This document shows positions 38,997 to 47,990 of a DNA stretch of 64,000 nucleotides, piece by piece; within the stretch, counting starts at the first letter, position 1; every line of letters starts with the position of its first letter. Made by a program: the position numbers and the translations under genes. The notes beneath the pieces are model-generated. The model was given only the letters and a program-made list of their open reading frames with translations. It ran no database searches and was not told the origin of the DNA. The DNA is from Polaribacter filamentus (lineage in GTDB: Bacteria > Bacteroidota > Bacteroidia > Flavobacteriales > Flavobacteriaceae): positions 2,369,501 to 2,433,500 of the forward strand of contig NZ_MQUA01000013.1 of the NCBI RefSeq assembly GCF_002943715.1, written 5' to 3'.

Positions 38997-40725
38997 TTTT
39001 TGTTTTCTGAATATAATTGTTGATTCGTTCTTCTAAAATTGCCAATGTAACCGTTCCTTGCTCTAAAACAACTTCATGAAAAGCACTAATATCAAAATTC
39101 TGTTGCAATTCTTTTTCTGCCTTTTTACGCAATTCTCTAATTTTTAATTCCCCTATTTTATAAGACAAAGCCTGCCCTGGCCAAGAAATATATCTATCTG
39201 TTTCTGTGTTTATTTCATGTAGAGAAAGTGCCGTATTTTCTGACATATAGGCAACAACTTGTTCTCTCGACCAACCTTTTGCATGAATTCCTGTATCTAC
39301 CACCAACCTGCAAGCGCGCCACATTTCATAAGTATATTTCCCAAATTGTTCATATGGCGTTGTATACATTCCCATTTCATCCGCTAAAAATTCTGAATAT
39401 AAACCCCAACCTTCGCCATAAGCTGATAAATACAAATCACGTCTAAATTGCGGAATAAAATCACCCAGTTCGTTGTTCAAACTTCCTTGTAAATGATGAC
39501 CTGGAACTGCTTCATGCACTGTTAAAGAAGGCAATGTATATAAAGTTCTGCTTGGCAAATCGTAGGTGTTTACCCAATAATAACCGGGTTCCGTGCTGTT
39601 TTTTGAGGTGCCAACATAACGGCCACTTGTATATTTTGGTGCAATCGCATCCGGAACAGGCGCAACTCCGTATGGTTTTCTAGGCAAGGTTTTAAAGAAT
39701 TTTGGCAATTGTGCATCTGCTCTTTTTGCCATATCTCTGGCGATCATTAACAATTCTCTAGGAGATTTTGCGTAAAATTGTTCATCTGTTCTTAAAAATT
39801 TCAGAAAGTCAGAAAAGCTTCCTTTAAAGTTTAAATCCGTAATAATTGTTTGCATTTCTGCTTTAATTCTTGCAACTTCTTTTAAACCTAATTGATGAAT
39901 AGCATCCGCCGTATATGTTGTACTAGTGGTATAAAAATTAATTCTGTTTTGATAAAAAGCAACCCCGTTTGGCGTTTCTGAAACACCTAAACTTGTTCTC
40001 GTTTTTGGCAAGTATTCCGTTTCAAAAAAAGTTTTAATTTTTTGAAATTGAGGAATTACAGTATTCTCGATCGCTTCTTTTGCCGCAGTTAAAATAGAAT
40101 CTTTTTGTTGATTTGTAAAAGTGGATGGTAAGTTTTTAAAGGGTTTGTAAAACGGACTTTCTTTAAAATTAGGTACAATATGATCGTTGTAGGTAGACTC
40201 ATATCCTGTGAAAATAACTTTTGGTTGCGAAACTCCTTTTGCCAAACCTTCTCTTAAATTTAGAAAGTTCTGAGTTACAAATTCTGGCAACGAATTTAAT
40301 TTAGACAAATATCTTTTAGCATCGTGATAGTTATAAATAGGTCTAATTTCATAATTTAAACTGCTATGAAAACCTGAATCTGATAATAATGGATTTAGAA
40401 ATTGTTCAAATTTATAGTAATCTATTTGATCTTGTAAAACGAATTTTAAAAGTTTGGCCGAAATTTGTTCTGTTTCAGAAAGTTCAGCTATTTTGATGCA
40501 TTCAAAAGAGTGCAATTGACTTTCCGCATATTCCGCTTCTGCTTTGTAAAACGCTCTTGTATAAATTCCTAAAGGATATTTTTCTTTATCATAGGCTTCT
40601 CTTTCTTCATACGATTGTATCAAGATTTTTAGCTCTTGTGACGAATTTTTGCATTTTTGACTGCCTGAATTACAAGAAACCAACATGGAGAAAATGATGA
40701 ATACACAAACTTTAAAAAATTTCAT
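38989..40725 (-). CDS. DUF885 lipoprotein, likely metallopeptidase
   Basis: A 578-residue lipoprotein: MKFFKVCVFIIFSMLVSC places the lipidated Cys at residue 18. The DUF885 core has the zinc-type motif HEAVPGHHLQGSLNNEL followed by SAYGEGWGLYSEFLADEMGM, where the Glu residues complete a gluzincin-like site. It therefore probably acts as a peptidase in the periplasm or at the outer membrane. In this operon it could release small Hyp-containing peptides for uptake. Spacing is two bp from the aldehyde dehydrogenase gene and minus eight bp to the epimerase gene. Family call is firm, the substrate is an inference. Confidence 0.87.
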   Translation of the reverse strand: MKFFKVCVFIIFSMLVSCNSGSQKCKNSSQELKILIQSYEEREAYDKEKYPLGIYTRAFYKAEAEYAESQLHSFECIKIAELSETEQISAKLLKFVLQDQIDYYKFEQFLNPLLSDSGFHSSLNYEIRPIYNYHDAKRYLSKLNSLPEFVTQNFLNLREGLAKGVSQPKVIFTGYESTYNDHIVPNFKESPFYKPFKNLPSTFTNQQKDSILTAAKEAIENTVIPQFQKIKTFFETEYLPKTRTSLGVSETPNGVAFYQNRINFYTTSTTYTADAIHQLGLKEVARIKAEMQTIITDLNFKGSFSDFLKFLRTDEQFYAKSPRELLMIARDMAKRADAQLPKFFKTLPRKPYGVAPVPDAIAPKYTSGRYVGTSKNSTEPGYYWVNTYDLPSRTLYTLPSLTVHEAVPGHHLQGSLNNELGDFIPQFRRDLYLSAYGEGWGLYSEFLADEMGMYTTPYEQFGKYTYEMWRACRLVVDTGIHAKGWSREQVVAYMSENTALSLHEINTETDRYISWPGQALSYKIGELKIRELRKKAEKELQQNFDISAFHEVVLEQGTVTLAILEERINNYIQKTKNE

Positions 40726-40727
40726 TT

Positions 40728-42308
40728 TTATATTTTTTTAGTGGTTCTTTGTCCATCGATTGTTCTAAAAATGGACATTGGATTTTCGTTTTGCAATTCT
40801 TTTGGCAACAAGTCATTTGGCCAATCTTGATAACTAAAAGGACGCACCCAACGTTTTATAGAATTGATACCAACTGCTGTGAATCTGCTATCTGTACATG
40901 CAGGATAAGGACCGCCATGAACCATCGATTCGCAAACCTCAACTCCTGTTGGCACACCGTTAAAAATAATTCGTCCTACTCTATTTTGTAATGCAGAAAT
41001 TACATTTTGAAAGTCAGAAATTTCATTCTCATCAGAAATTATAGTTCCTGTTAATTGTCCTTCTAAATTAGCAATAACTTCTTCTAATTGCGATGCATTA
41101 TCACATTGAACAATCATAGAAAATGGTCCGAAAACTTCTAAATGTAAGGTAGGATTTTCTAAAAACGTTTTTCCGTCTGCGGTAACAATAGCTTGTTCTG
41201 CATAATTATTTTTTATGGATGATGTGTAGTTTGCAGTCACAGACACTTTATCTTGTGAAACTATTTTTTCTTTGTTAGCCGTGTATCCTTTTTTGATATT
41301 GGGATGCAACATGCAAGAGGGATTTATTTTGATAATTTCTTCGGATACCTCCGCAATAAAATTGGATAAACTTTCGCTTTTTATTCCTAATAATAAACCC
41401 GGATTTGTACAAAACTGCCCAGAACCTAAAGTGATAGAACCCGCATAGGTTTTTGCTATTTCTTGATATCTATTTTCTAATGCTTTTGGTAAAATTATCA
41501 CCGGATTTATACTTCCCATTTCTGCAAATACCGGAATTGGTTCTGCTCTTTTTGCCGCTAAATCTAACAACGCTCTACCACCATTGATACTCCCTGTAAA
41601 ACCAACTGCTTTTACTTTATGATGCGAAACTAACTTTTGCCCAACTTCTATTCCGCTTGAATTTAAATTAGAAAAAACACCATTTGGCATTCCTGTTTTT
41701 TTTGCTGCTTTTAAAATTGCAGACGCTACTAATTCGCCGGTTCCTGCATGCATTGGATGCGATTTTACAAGCACTGGGCAACCCGAAGCCAATGCTGCTG
41801 CAGTATCTCCGCCTGCCGTTGAATAGGCTAACGGAAAATTACTTGCTCCAAAAACAACCACTGGGCCAAGCGGAATTAACATTTTTCTGATATCCGATTT
41901 TGGCATTGGTTCTCTGTTTGGTTGCGCTTCATCGATTGTTGCTTCTACCCAAGAACCCTCTGCAACCAAATTTGCAAAACTTCTTAATTGTCCAATTGTT
42001 CTGCCTCTTTCACCTTTTGCTCTTCCTTCTGGCAAACCTGATTCTGAACAAAAAGTTTGAATTAACAAATCGTCTAATGCTAAGATTTCATCTGCAATTG
42101 CGTTTAGAAATTCGGCTTTTTTTACGCCAGAAATAATTCTGAATTCCTTAAAAGCTGAAGCTGCTAAATTTACTGCTTCTTCAATTTCTTTAGAGGTTGC
42201 TTCTACAAAAACCGTTTCATTTTCTTGGTTCAATTCTGGATTGAATGTTTTGTATGTTTTTGTTCCTGTGGCAACTAATTGATTGCCTATATAGTTTTTT
42301 CCTGTCAT
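40728..42308 (-). CDS. Alpha-ketoglutaric semialdehyde (2,5-dioxovalerate) dehydrogenase
   Basis: NAD(P)-dependent aldehyde dehydrogenase of 526 residues. Catalytic Cys lies in LGSGQFCTNPGLLLG and the general-base Glu in PVFAEMGSINPVII. The cofactor glycines are in AVGFTGSINGGRALLDLA. The FASNFPLAYSTAGGDTAAAL segment is characteristic of the ketoglutaric semialdehyde dehydrogenase branch. It carries out the last step of hydroxyproline breakdown, giving 2-oxoglutarate. The gene is second in the operon, preceded by a 126-bp gap that holds a dispersed repeat. Confidence 0.93.
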   Translation of the reverse strand: MTGKNYIGNQLVATGTKTYKTFNPELNQENETVFVEATSKEIEEAVNLAASAFKEFRIISGVKKAEFLNAIADEILALDDLLIQTFCSESGLPEGRAKGERGRTIGQLRSFANLVAEGSWVEATIDEAQPNREPMPKSDIRKMLIPLGPVVVFGASNFPLAYSTAGGDTAAALASGCPVLVKSHPMHAGTGELVASAILKAAKKTGMPNGVFSNLNSSGIEVGQKLVSHHKVKAVGFTGSINGGRALLDLAAKRAEPIPVFAEMGSINPVIILPKALENRYQEIAKTYAGSITLGSGQFCTNPGLLLGIKSESLSNFIAEVSEEIIKINPSCMLHPNIKKGYTANKEKIVSQDKVSVTANYTSSIKNNYAEQAIVTADGKTFLENPTLHLEVFGPFSMIVQCDNASQLEEVIANLEGQLTGTIISDENEISDFQNVISALQNRVGRIIFNGVPTGVEVCESMVHGGPYPACTDSRFTAVGINSIKRWVRPFSYQDWPNDLLPKELQNENPMSIFRTIDGQRTTKKI

Positions 42309-42339
42309 GTATTAATTTGTATTTAACTAATTTGTGTTA

Positions 42340-42407
42340 GGGATTGCAGCATTTGTTTGAGCTCTTTTTTACTTTTCGTAAAAAAAGCGAGTGCGTAAAG
42401 CCCGACC
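42340..42407. repeat. Flavobacterial intergenic hairpin repeat, copy B
   Basis: TTTGTTTGAGCTCTTTTTTA ... CGTAAAAAAAGCGAGTGCGT resembles the repeat at 24406-24478. It lies inside the hydroxyproline operon, between the deaminase and dehydrogenase genes, where its hairpin could affect read-through or mRNA stability. Confidence 0.55.
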
Positions 42408-42434
42408 TTTTTAAGGAACACCCAACTAATTATT

Positions 42435-43349
42435 TTATAAATTTTTATAATTTGGCAACGTAGGTCTCGTTTTTAAACTGCTCTCAATAATATGGACCAC
42501 TTTTTTACGCTCAACACCAAAAAGTGGCAAACGCGGCGCTCTCACATTTTCTGTTCCTATGTTTGTGTACACTTCTGCCAACTTTATATTTTGCACTAAT
42601 TTAGGATTAATATCTAACTCTAACAAGGGCAAAAACCATCGAAAAATTTCGATTGCTTCTTTGATTCTTCCTGCCTTTTGAAGCTCGTAAATAGCCACTG
42701 TTTCTGCCGGAAAAGCACACACCAAACCAGCAACCCAACCATCTGCGCCCATTAATAAACTTTCTAAAGCAATAGTATCTACACCTGTCATAATCTTTAA
42801 CCGCGTACCAAACTTATTGATAATTCTAGTAATATTTGTAGTGTCTCTGGTTGATTCTTTTACAGCCTGAATATTTTTACATTCTAACATTTCGTCGAAC
42901 ATATCTAGCGTAACTTCTATTTTATAATCTACCGGATTGTTGTAAATCATAATTGGCAAATCTGTGTTTTTAGCCACTTCTTTAAAATAGGTTACGGTTT
43001 CTCTATCACCAGATTTATAACGCATTGGTGGCAAGATCATTAAACCGCTCGCACCATCCTGTTGCGCTTGCTGTGCTGCATAAATTGCGCCTTTTGTAGA
43101 TTGCTCGGCAATGTTCATGAGCACCGGAATTTTACCTGCCACAACTTCTAAAGTGCTTTTAGTTAATTGTCTTTTTTCTGATTCTAAAAGTGTACTTGCT
43201 TCGCCCAAAGTTCCGCCTAAAACAATACCATGTACACCTGCATCTACTTGTGCTTTGATGTTGGTTTGAAACATTTTTAAATCAAGTTTATCGTCTTTTG
43301 TAAACTTTGTAGTTACTGCTGGCATCACGCCTTCCCAATTGAATTTCAT
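42435..43349 (-). CDS. 1-pyrroline-4-hydroxy-2-carboxylate deaminase (DHDPS family)
   Basis: Class I aldolase-like TIM barrel of 304 residues. The Schiff-base Lys is in NIQAVKESTRDTTN and the conserved Tyr in MIYNNPVDYKIEV. The N-terminal GIVLGGTLGEASTLLESEK corresponds to the pyruvate-binding GTTGE segment. Within this operon the fitting reaction is deamination of 1-pyrroline-4-hydroxy-2-carboxylate to alpha-ketoglutaric semialdehyde. First gene of the operon, facing the divergent AraC regulator gene. Confidence 0.92.
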   Translation of the reverse strand: MKFNWEGVMPAVTTKFTKDDKLDLKMFQTNIKAQVDAGVHGIVLGGTLGEASTLLESEKRQLTKSTLEVVAGKIPVLMNIAEQSTKGAIYAAQQAQQDGASGLMILPPMRYKSGDRETVTYFKEVAKNTDLPIMIYNNPVDYKIEVTLDMFDEMLECKNIQAVKESTRDTTNITRIINKFGTRLKIMTGVDTIALESLLMGADGWVAGLVCAFPAETVAIYELQKAGRIKEAIEIFRWFLPLLELDINPKLVQNIKLAEVYTNIGTENVRAPRLPLFGVERKKVVHIIESSLKTRPTLPNYKNL

Positions 43350-43400
43350 TTTTATGATTTTTTTGATGGATTAAAGTTAAAGAAATTCAGGCTTTTAAAA

Positions 43401-43446
43401 TACTATTAAATTATTCAATTTTGATAGTATAGTATCCTTAATAGTA
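43401..43446. promoter_or_regulatory. Inverted repeat in the divergent hydroxyproline promoter region
   Basis: TACTATTAA (43401-43409) and TTAATAGTA (43438-43446) are perfect 9-bp inverted repeats. Between them lies TGATAGTATAGTATC with two further AGTAT words. It is a plausible binding site for the AraC-type regulator encoded next to it. Confidence 0.45.
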
Positions 43447-43466
43447 GTATTTATATAAATTATGAA

Positions 43467-43474
43467 TATTTTTG
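43467..43474 (+). promoter_or_regulatory. -7 box (TATTTTTG) of the AraC-family gene
   Basis: TATTTTTG matches TAnnTTTG and lies just downstream of a possible upstream ATG at 43462. That makes ATG 43498 the likelier start. Confidence 0.45.
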
Positions 43475-43497
43475 TATTACTAACTAATTTAAGTTAC

Positions 43498-44346
43498 ATG
43501 AAAGTACTTCCTTTTAAAATTCCGAAACCAGAAAATAACGCACTCATTTATCAAGAAGATATTGAGGTTGTTTTTTATGATCAATTGCATCAACATGATG
43601 AAATTCAGATTAGTTTTATTGAAAAAGGAAATGGAACTTTATTAGTTGGTGATAAAATTTCTAGCTATGCCGAAAACGATATTTTTATTATTGGCAGCAA
43701 CTTACCACATGCTTTTAAAAGTGATAAAAATGTAGGCACAAATTCTAAAATGTTGAGTTTATTTTTTACGACCTCTTCTTTTGGGGAACACTTTTTTGAA
43801 CTACGTGAATTTGCAGAAATTACTACTTTCTTCTCAAAATCAATGCAAGGCTTGGCTGTTAAAATAAATAAAACGGAACTTATAAACTCTTTTTATAAAT
43901 TAAAAAAAGCAACGAAATTAGAACGTTTTATTTTGTTTTTAGAAATTATAAAAATGATTTCAAATGCTGAGACGGAACCACTTTCTAACTTTGTATACAG
44001 TAAAATATATTCTGATATTGAAGGGAAAAGAATGCGTACTGTTTTTGATTTCACAATAGAAAACGCACATCAAAAAATTACTTTGGAAGAAATTGCAAGG
44101 ATTGCAAATATGACTAAAAATGCATTTTGTAAGTATTTTAAAAAGAGAACTAATAAAACATATATCAGTTTTTTAACAGAGCTTAGAATTGAAAATGCGT
44201 GTCAGATTTTAAAATCTAAAGAGGAATTTTCTATTGCAGAAATAGCTTTTAAAAGCGGATTTAATAATATTTCTAATTTTAACAGAAAGTTTAAAGAGGT
44301 AAAGAATGTGACGCCTTTTTCGTATCGATTATCCAATGCAATATAA
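43498..44346 (+). CDS. AraC-family transcriptional regulator of the hydroxyproline operon
   Basis: A 282-residue regulator. The N-terminus is a cupin-like effector domain (HQHDEIQISFIEKGNGTLLV, YAENDIFIIGSNLPHAF). The C-terminus has two helix-turn-helix motifs: ITLEEIARIANMTKNAFCKY and FSIAEIAFKSGFNNISNFNR, followed by KEVKNVTPFSYR. It is divergently transcribed from the hydroxyproline operon 149 bp away and shares the inverted-repeat region with it, so it is probably the local activator that senses hydroxyproline or a pathway intermediate. The start at 43498 gives the natural N-terminus MKVLPFKIPKPENN; an ATG at 43462 is possible but overlaps the promoter box. Confidence 0.9.
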   Translation: MKVLPFKIPKPENNALIYQEDIEVVFYDQLHQHDEIQISFIEKGNGTLLVGDKISSYAENDIFIIGSNLPHAFKSDKNVGTNSKMLSLFFTTSSFGEHFFELREFAEITTFFSKSMQGLAVKINKTELINSFYKLKKATKLERFILFLEIIKMISNAETEPLSNFVYSKIYSDIEGKRMRTVFDFTIENAHQKITLEEIARIANMTKNAFCKYFKKRTNKTYISFLTELRIENACQILKSKEEFSIAEIAFKSGFNNISNFNRKFKEVKNVTPFSYRLSNAI

Positions 44347-44400
44347 GAATCCTAAATCATAACTATTTTAAGAATGACTGTAATACTTATTCTAAATTTT

Positions 44401-44757
44401 CTAATTCTGATTTTGATTTTTTTTTAATCCACTCACAACCAAATCATACGAATGATTGATAAGTTCTTTAACTAAAACATCAGAAACATCCGCAGAATTT
44501 ACAAGTACTGTATTCCAATGTTTTTTATTCATGTGCCAGCCAGCGATAATTCCCTCATATTCTCCTCGTAATTCTTCTGCTTTTTCAGGGTTGCATTTTA
44601 AGTTGATTTTTTGTTCTCCTTTTTCCCAAGAGTCTAGTCCTGTTAGGGCAAAGATTTTGTTCATTACTTTAAAAACCAATGTTACGTTATCAAAAGGAAA
44701 ATGTTCTGTTACTCCTTTTTTTGTAATACAAAAATCGCGAAGTTGTTCTATGTGCAT
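44401..44757 (-). CDS. MmcQ/YjbR-family protein
   Basis: A 118-residue small cytosolic protein of the MmcQ/YjbR family, which has a CyaY-like double-wing fold. Typical segments: LRDFCITKKGVTEHFPFDN, LVFKVMNKIFAL, INLKCNPEKAEELR and the terminal GWHMNKKHWNTVLVN. Members are called DNA-binding from structure only; the role is unknown. It stands alone between the AraC and corA genes. Confidence 0.9.
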   Translation of the reverse strand: MHIEQLRDFCITKKGVTEHFPFDNVTLVFKVMNKIFALTGLDSWEKGEQKINLKCNPEKAEELRGEYEGIIAGWHMNKKHWNTVLVNSADVSDVLVKELINHSYDLVVSGLKKNQNQN

Positions 44758-44827
44758 AAATCGATTTTTAAAATGAGGTTTAAAATTTAAAAAAGTATCT
44801 TTATATTACCAAAAATAAAGTATTAAA

Positions 44828-45808
44828 ATGGAACAGGAGTTTTTAGAGCTTACCACAATTATACATTACTCTGATAAGAATTACGAAAAAACTAAATTTT
44901 CTGGATTGTCAGAGATAGATTTTGTAACACCTTTTAATGGAACTAAATGGATAAACACCTATGGTTTAGACTATCAAAATGAATTTAGAAAAATTATTTT
45001 AGAAAACAAACTAGACGATTTTTTGATAAAATTATTGATGGAAGAAGAACATGCAACCAAAGTAATTGTATTAGATAATTTGCTTTTTGTAACCATTAAA
45101 GTATTAAAAACTGAAGGTAAAAACTTAGATAATGAACAAATGATTTTTATTGTTTCTCCTCATTTTTTATGGAGTATTCAAGAAAAGCCTGGTGATTATT
45201 TTAACTGGATTCGCGAACGATTAGAGGGTCATAAAGGAATTGTTAGAAAGAAAAAAGCAGACTATTTATTGTATCTAATTATTGAAGCTATCATTGATAA
45301 TTACCAAGATACATACTTAAAACATGCAGAAATTAGTGCCTCTGAGTTAAATGCTACTAATATTAAGCCCACTCCTGAATTTACCTCTTTAGTAGAAAAA
45401 AGAAAGCAAGAATTGTTTAGTTTTAAAAAAGCAGCAATAGGTTTAAAAGACATGATTGTAAAACTTGAAAAAGTAGAAATTAAAGGTGTAGATGTAAAAT
45501 ATTTTAGCGAAACTAAAGAACAAACGATCAACTTAATAGCTAATATTGATTTTGAATTGCAAGAGTTAGAAAGTAAAATAAATTTGATTTTCAGTATTCA
45601 AGGTCACCGTTTAAATGAGGTGATGAAAACCTTAACAATCTTATCTGTTATCTTTATTCCTTTAACTTTTTTAGCTGGAATTTACGGCATGAATTTCGAG
45701 AATATTCCTGAACTAAAGACGCAAAATGGGTACTATATTTTATTAGGAGTTATGGTTGTTATTTCTGTTTTGGCCGTTTGGTATTTTAAACGTAAGAAGT
45801 GGTTTTAA
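44828..45808 (+). CDS. corA: CorA-family magnesium/cobalt channel
   Basis: Inner-membrane divalent cation channel, active as a pentamer. The N-terminal cytosolic domain (1-260) is mixed alpha/beta and ends in a long helix. Two transmembrane helices follow (about 268-290 and 301-318), separated by the signature loop GMNFENIPE with the GMN motif. The C-terminus is short and basic (FKRKKWF) as required for the cytosolic side. Length 326 residues is usual. Single-gene unit. Confidence 0.95.
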   Translation: MEQEFLELTTIIHYSDKNYEKTKFSGLSEIDFVTPFNGTKWINTYGLDYQNEFRKIILENKLDDFLIKLLMEEEHATKVIVLDNLLFVTIKVLKTEGKNLDNEQMIFIVSPHFLWSIQEKPGDYFNWIRERLEGHKGIVRKKKADYLLYLIIEAIIDNYQDTYLKHAEISASELNATNIKPTPEFTSLVEKRKQELFSFKKAAIGLKDMIVKLEKVEIKGVDVKYFSETKEQTINLIANIDFELQELESKINLIFSIQGHRLNEVMKTLTILSVIFIPLTFLAGIYGMNFENIPELKTQNGYYILLGVMVVISVLAVWYFKRKKWF

Positions 45809-45952
45809 TGATTGGTTTTTTGTTTTTAATTATTTGACACGGATTTCACGGATTTTAACGGATTTTTATGAACTTATTACTACTTGAAAAAGAAATATAT
45901 TGAATTCACTTACTTTGGATTCTTGCCTGTGCATGTATGATGAAAAAGCATT

Positions 45953-46198
45953 TTAGCTATTTGTCCTTGTGAAAATAATTTTCAGATACATAATTAGAGA
46001 AATAATCCCCGAAATAACCAAAAACCATTTTAAGATATTGAAAAGTATAAAATATCCAAACCCTCGGCTAGCATGGCTATTTTGAATTTGAACTATTGCT
46101 GAGTTTATTCTTTCTGAATTTTCTATAAAAAAATATAAAAGCAAGGAAATTATTGAAATCAATAAAAGTTTAAAGCTTTTCTTATTCGCTTTAATCAT
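45953..46198 (-). CDS. Small membrane protein of unknown function
   Basis: An 81-residue protein with two hydrophobic helices (LLLISIISLLLYFFI near the start and FNILKWFLVISGIISLIMYL at the end). Its start overlaps the upstream hydrolase stop by eight bases, so it is translationally coupled to the cyclase/hydrolase operon. No known family recognised. Confidence 0.6.
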   Translation of the reverse strand: MIKANKKSFKLLLISIISLLLYFFIENSERINSAIVQIQNSHASRGFGYFILFNILKWFLVISGIISLIMYLKIIFTRTNS

Positions 46199-47132
46199 TT
46201 AAAAAACTACTTAAAACCTCAAAGCTTTCTTTTGGGTTTTCTTCCATCGGTACATGACCAGAATTTTCTAAAACAACTAATTTTGAATTCGATAAAAAAC
46301 GGTCCATTCGTTTCCCGTTGTCTAAAGGAATCCAAGTATCTTTTGCTCCCCAAATTAATAATGTAGGTGTTTGTATACTTCTTAATTTCTCTAAATTTGA
46401 TTTTTCTCCTAAGTTAAAATCCGTTTTTGCTCTATCTATAAACGCTAGTCTGTTGCCAACTCTCAATGCCATTTTATGATAACGTGTAACTAAATCATCT
46501 GTAATTTTAGTTTTATCGGCATATACTTGCTCCATGTTTTTTTTGATGAAAAATTTAGGAGTTACATATAAAAAAAGCGAATTTAAAACAGGTGTCTTTG
46601 CCATTTTAAAAATTGCTGGCTGCGGTTTGTTTGTTGGCAACCCGCTGGCATCCACCAAAATTAGTTTCTCTACTTTTTCAGGATATTCTGCAGCGTAATT
46701 CCAAGCAATATTTCCGCCCAAAGAATTCCCCGCTAAATAAAATTTATCAAGCTTTATTTTTGATAAAAACTGCTGTAAAAATTTTGTGTATGCTTCAATA
46801 GAATAGTTTGCATCTTTATTAGGGCCGGTTAGTCCGAAAGCAGGCAAATCCATTCGGATGACTCTATGATCTTTAGTAAGTGCTGTTGTCCAATCATTCC
46901 AAGTATGCAATGAAGACGCTGTTCCGTGCACTAAAACAATTGGAAAACCTTTGCCTTCATCCCTATAATGCACTTGCATTCCGTTAATTTCTATAAATTT
47001 AGAATGCTCATTTGCGTATGCCTTTTTTAAATCCTCCACAGAAACATCTGCATAAGATCCATTGTATATCAACACCAAAAGGATGATTACAATTGCGAGA
47101 AGAACCTTCTTTTTAGCACAAATTTTCTTCAT
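46191..47132 (-). CDS. Alpha/beta hydrolase, membrane-anchored
   Basis: A 313-residue hydrolase. An N-terminal helix (KKVLLAIVIILLVLIYNG) acts as signal anchor or signal peptide. The oxyanion HG motif is PIVLVHGTASSLHTWNDW and the nucleophile Ser sits in LAGNSLGGNIAWNYA. Asp is in LLIWGAKDTWIP and the catalytic His in LENSGHVPMEENP. Substrate unknown. Three bp separate it from the cyclase gene, suggesting shared use of an ester or lactone. Confidence 0.9.
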   Translation of the reverse strand: MKKICAKKKVLLAIVIILLVLIYNGSYADVSVEDLKKAYANEHSKFIEINGMQVHYRDEGKGFPIVLVHGTASSLHTWNDWTTALTKDHRVIRMDLPAFGLTGPNKDANYSIEAYTKFLQQFLSKIKLDKFYLAGNSLGGNIAWNYAAEYPEKVEKLILVDASGLPTNKPQPAIFKMAKTPVLNSLFLYVTPKFFIKKNMEQVYADKTKITDDLVTRYHKMALRVGNRLAFIDRAKTDFNLGEKSNLEKLRSIQTPTLLIWGAKDTWIPLDNGKRMDRFLSNSKLVVLENSGHVPMEENPKESFEVLSSFLND

Positions 47133-47135
47133 GAA

Positions 47136-47885
47136 TTAGTTCGTTATTTTATACAAAATTGGCTTACTTGGTGTGGCGTCATTTTCAAAAGGTGCAATCA
47201 TTAAGTTTAATAAATACTCACCATCTTCGACTGAATTTGGCACAAAAATAAACTCTGTAATTGTAGCATCCATTCTTACTTTTCCTGCGGTATTCCAGAA
47301 AGCATTATGCGCTAATAATTTTCCACCATCATTTTCTTTATCTACAGAAGGCACATCAATTAACAAATGTTTAATTCCTTTTTCTCGCAAATAAATAGCC
47401 GCTTCTTCTAGCAAATACGTAGGATTTGTATGCGAATATCGCTTCTTCTTTTTCTCTATTAAATTAGGTAAGGTTCTAATGACGATAGCGTCTCTTTTCT
47501 TGTTTCTTAAAGCAGTTTTTAGTTGCTTTTCTGAAATGACAAAATCGCCATTTAACTTTTCTGGCGCAACGGTAACTACCTCTGCCACAAAAAAATAATG
47601 TTTTAAATGCTGATTTACAGAATGCACTATTTCTGTAATATGACCAACACACTCTGTATGTGTAATATGAGAATGCGGGTTGAAATGGATGTTGTTAAAA
47701 TTAACAACTGCACCATTTGCAACACTTATTTCATACTCATCAACTTTTTCCGGAAAAATCTTTGGATCATCCACATACCATGCGTTTATATGTTGTTTTG
47801 TAACATCTATTGCAATAGAAATATCGATGGGTTGAGAAACATCTATTTGTATTTTTCTGGAGTTGTATTCTATGGTTGCCTTCAT
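47136..47885 (-). CDS. Cyclase-family (kynurenine-formamidase-like) hydrolase
   Basis: A 249-residue member of the cyclase family (Pfam Cyclase). The metal-binding motif HxxxHxE is seen in HFNPHSHITHTECVGHI and a second conserved region is LLIDVPSVDKENDGGKLLAH followed by HNAFWNT. These enzymes hydrolyse formamides, esters or lactones with a divalent metal. First gene of a three-gene minus-strand operon with an alpha/beta hydrolase and a small membrane protein. No tryptophan-degradation genes are nearby, so kynurenine formamidase activity is only one option. Confidence 0.85.
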   Translation of the reverse strand: MKATIEYNSRKIQIDVSQPIDISIAIDVTKQHINAWYVDDPKIFPEKVDEYEISVANGAVVNFNNIHFNPHSHITHTECVGHITEIVHSVNQHLKHYFFVAEVVTVAPEKLNGDFVISEKQLKTALRNKKRDAIVIRTLPNLIEKKKKRYSHTNPTYLLEEAAIYLREKGIKHLLIDVPSVDKENDGGKLLAHNAFWNTAGKVRMDATITEFIFVPNSVEDGEYLLNLMIAPFENDATPSKPILYKITN

Positions 47886-47990
47886 GTATGCTAAACTTAT
47901 TTCAATATCTTTTTATTACACTTCCAAATATAAGTTTTTAAAACAACCCTTTCAATAAGAATTTGGAAAACTGTCAAGTAACTCCTGAAA

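Noticed and set aside
45830..45870. Short repeated word ACGGATTT near 45.84 kb as an operator
   Set aside because: Simple three-fold word repetition downstream of corA with no palindrome and no promoter; a common low-complexity pattern.
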